NCBI GenBank assembly: GCA_044450785.1
Contig: JBIOJM010000142.1
Coordinates: forward strand, 1 to 23,108
DNA length: 23,108 nucleotides
Source of the DNA: JBIOJM01 sp044450785
GTDB lineage: Bacteria; Planctomycetota; Planctomycetia; Isosphaerales; Isosphaeraceae
Direction of reading: 5' to 3'
The notes below the pieces were generated by a model. The model was not told where the DNA came from, did no database searches, and saw nothing but the letters and a program-made list of their open reading frames with translations. The translations under genes and the position numbers were made by a program. This document shows, piece by piece, positions 22,964 to 23,108 of the stretch (position 1 is the first letter of the stretch; each line of letters begins with the position of its first letter).

Positions 22964-23108
22964 GGATCCGTCAACTTGGATGACGGTGGAATACGAGGAG
23001 ACCTCCGGTCGGCCCAAGGGGCGGGGTCAGGAGACCCGCGCCCAGCAGCCCGTCAATCGTAGATTGACGCCACGCTAATGTCTCAGCTTCAAATGACGAC
23101 CCCCGCGC
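22964..23108. other. Window end with two hairpins
   Basis: CCGTCA/TGACGG (22968-22986, 7-nt loop) directly follows the remnant's stop. CGTCAATC/GATTGACG (23051-23069, 3-nt loop) is a perfect 8-bp stem. Neither is followed by a T-run. The first may be a leftover terminator of the methyltransferase gene. No gene was seen. Confidence 0.45.

Overview
The window looks like chromosomal DNA from a planctomycete, most likely of the Isosphaeraceae/Gemmatales type. This is inferred from the high GC content, a PEP-CTERM protein, a Uma2-family protein, several groEL paralogues, lipid A/heptose genes, Tat- and lipobox-bearing proteins, and many small interspersed palindromic repeats. No rRNA, tRNA, CRISPR array, integrase or intact transposase was seen.

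Layout. 1-1583 (minus): the 5' part of a class II-like cytochrome c lipoprotein that runs off the window start, then a secreted alpha/beta hydrolase. 2020-8790 (plus): a protein-quality-control cluster, groEL1, groES, groEL2, dnaJ, grpE, an FmdB-type zinc-ribbon protein and yacG. The groEL-groES-groEL order is unusual. The groES-groEL2 gap holds two REP-like repeats flanked by a 37-bp duplication of the groES 3' end. 8813-8868: a DNA element able to form a perfect three-way junction, lying between convergent genes. 8892-12820 (minus): a Tat-exported aldo/keto reductase and a TolC-type lipoprotein with a long proline-rich tail. 13459-13773 (minus): an Mpo1-like (DUF962) membrane protein. 14008-18255 (plus): a tightly packed operon of NAD-type isocitrate dehydrogenase, lpxK, an unrecognised conserved gene and a heptosyltransferase, followed by an NAD-dependent sugar epimerase/reductase (18394-19359). 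19360-23108: a repeat-rich, gene-poor part with a Uma2 protein, a PEP-CTERM protein, a small hypothetical ORF, several hairpin repeats, a 214-bp inverted-repeat-bounded element and a decayed C-terminal fragment of a DNA methyltransferase.

How the genes fit together. GroEL/GroES fold proteins in a closed chamber, while DnaJ and GrpE serve DnaK, whose gene is not here. LpxK and the heptosyltransferase act in lipid A/inner-core LPS assembly, so the unknown protein between them (16190-17173) is a candidate envelope gene. The most distinctive content is the repeat biology: a REP-like family with four copies, one pair beside groES and one inverted pair inside a MITE-like element abutting the methyltransferase remnant, plus the three-way-junction element, a 143-bp element with inverted ends and two heptanucleotide arrays.
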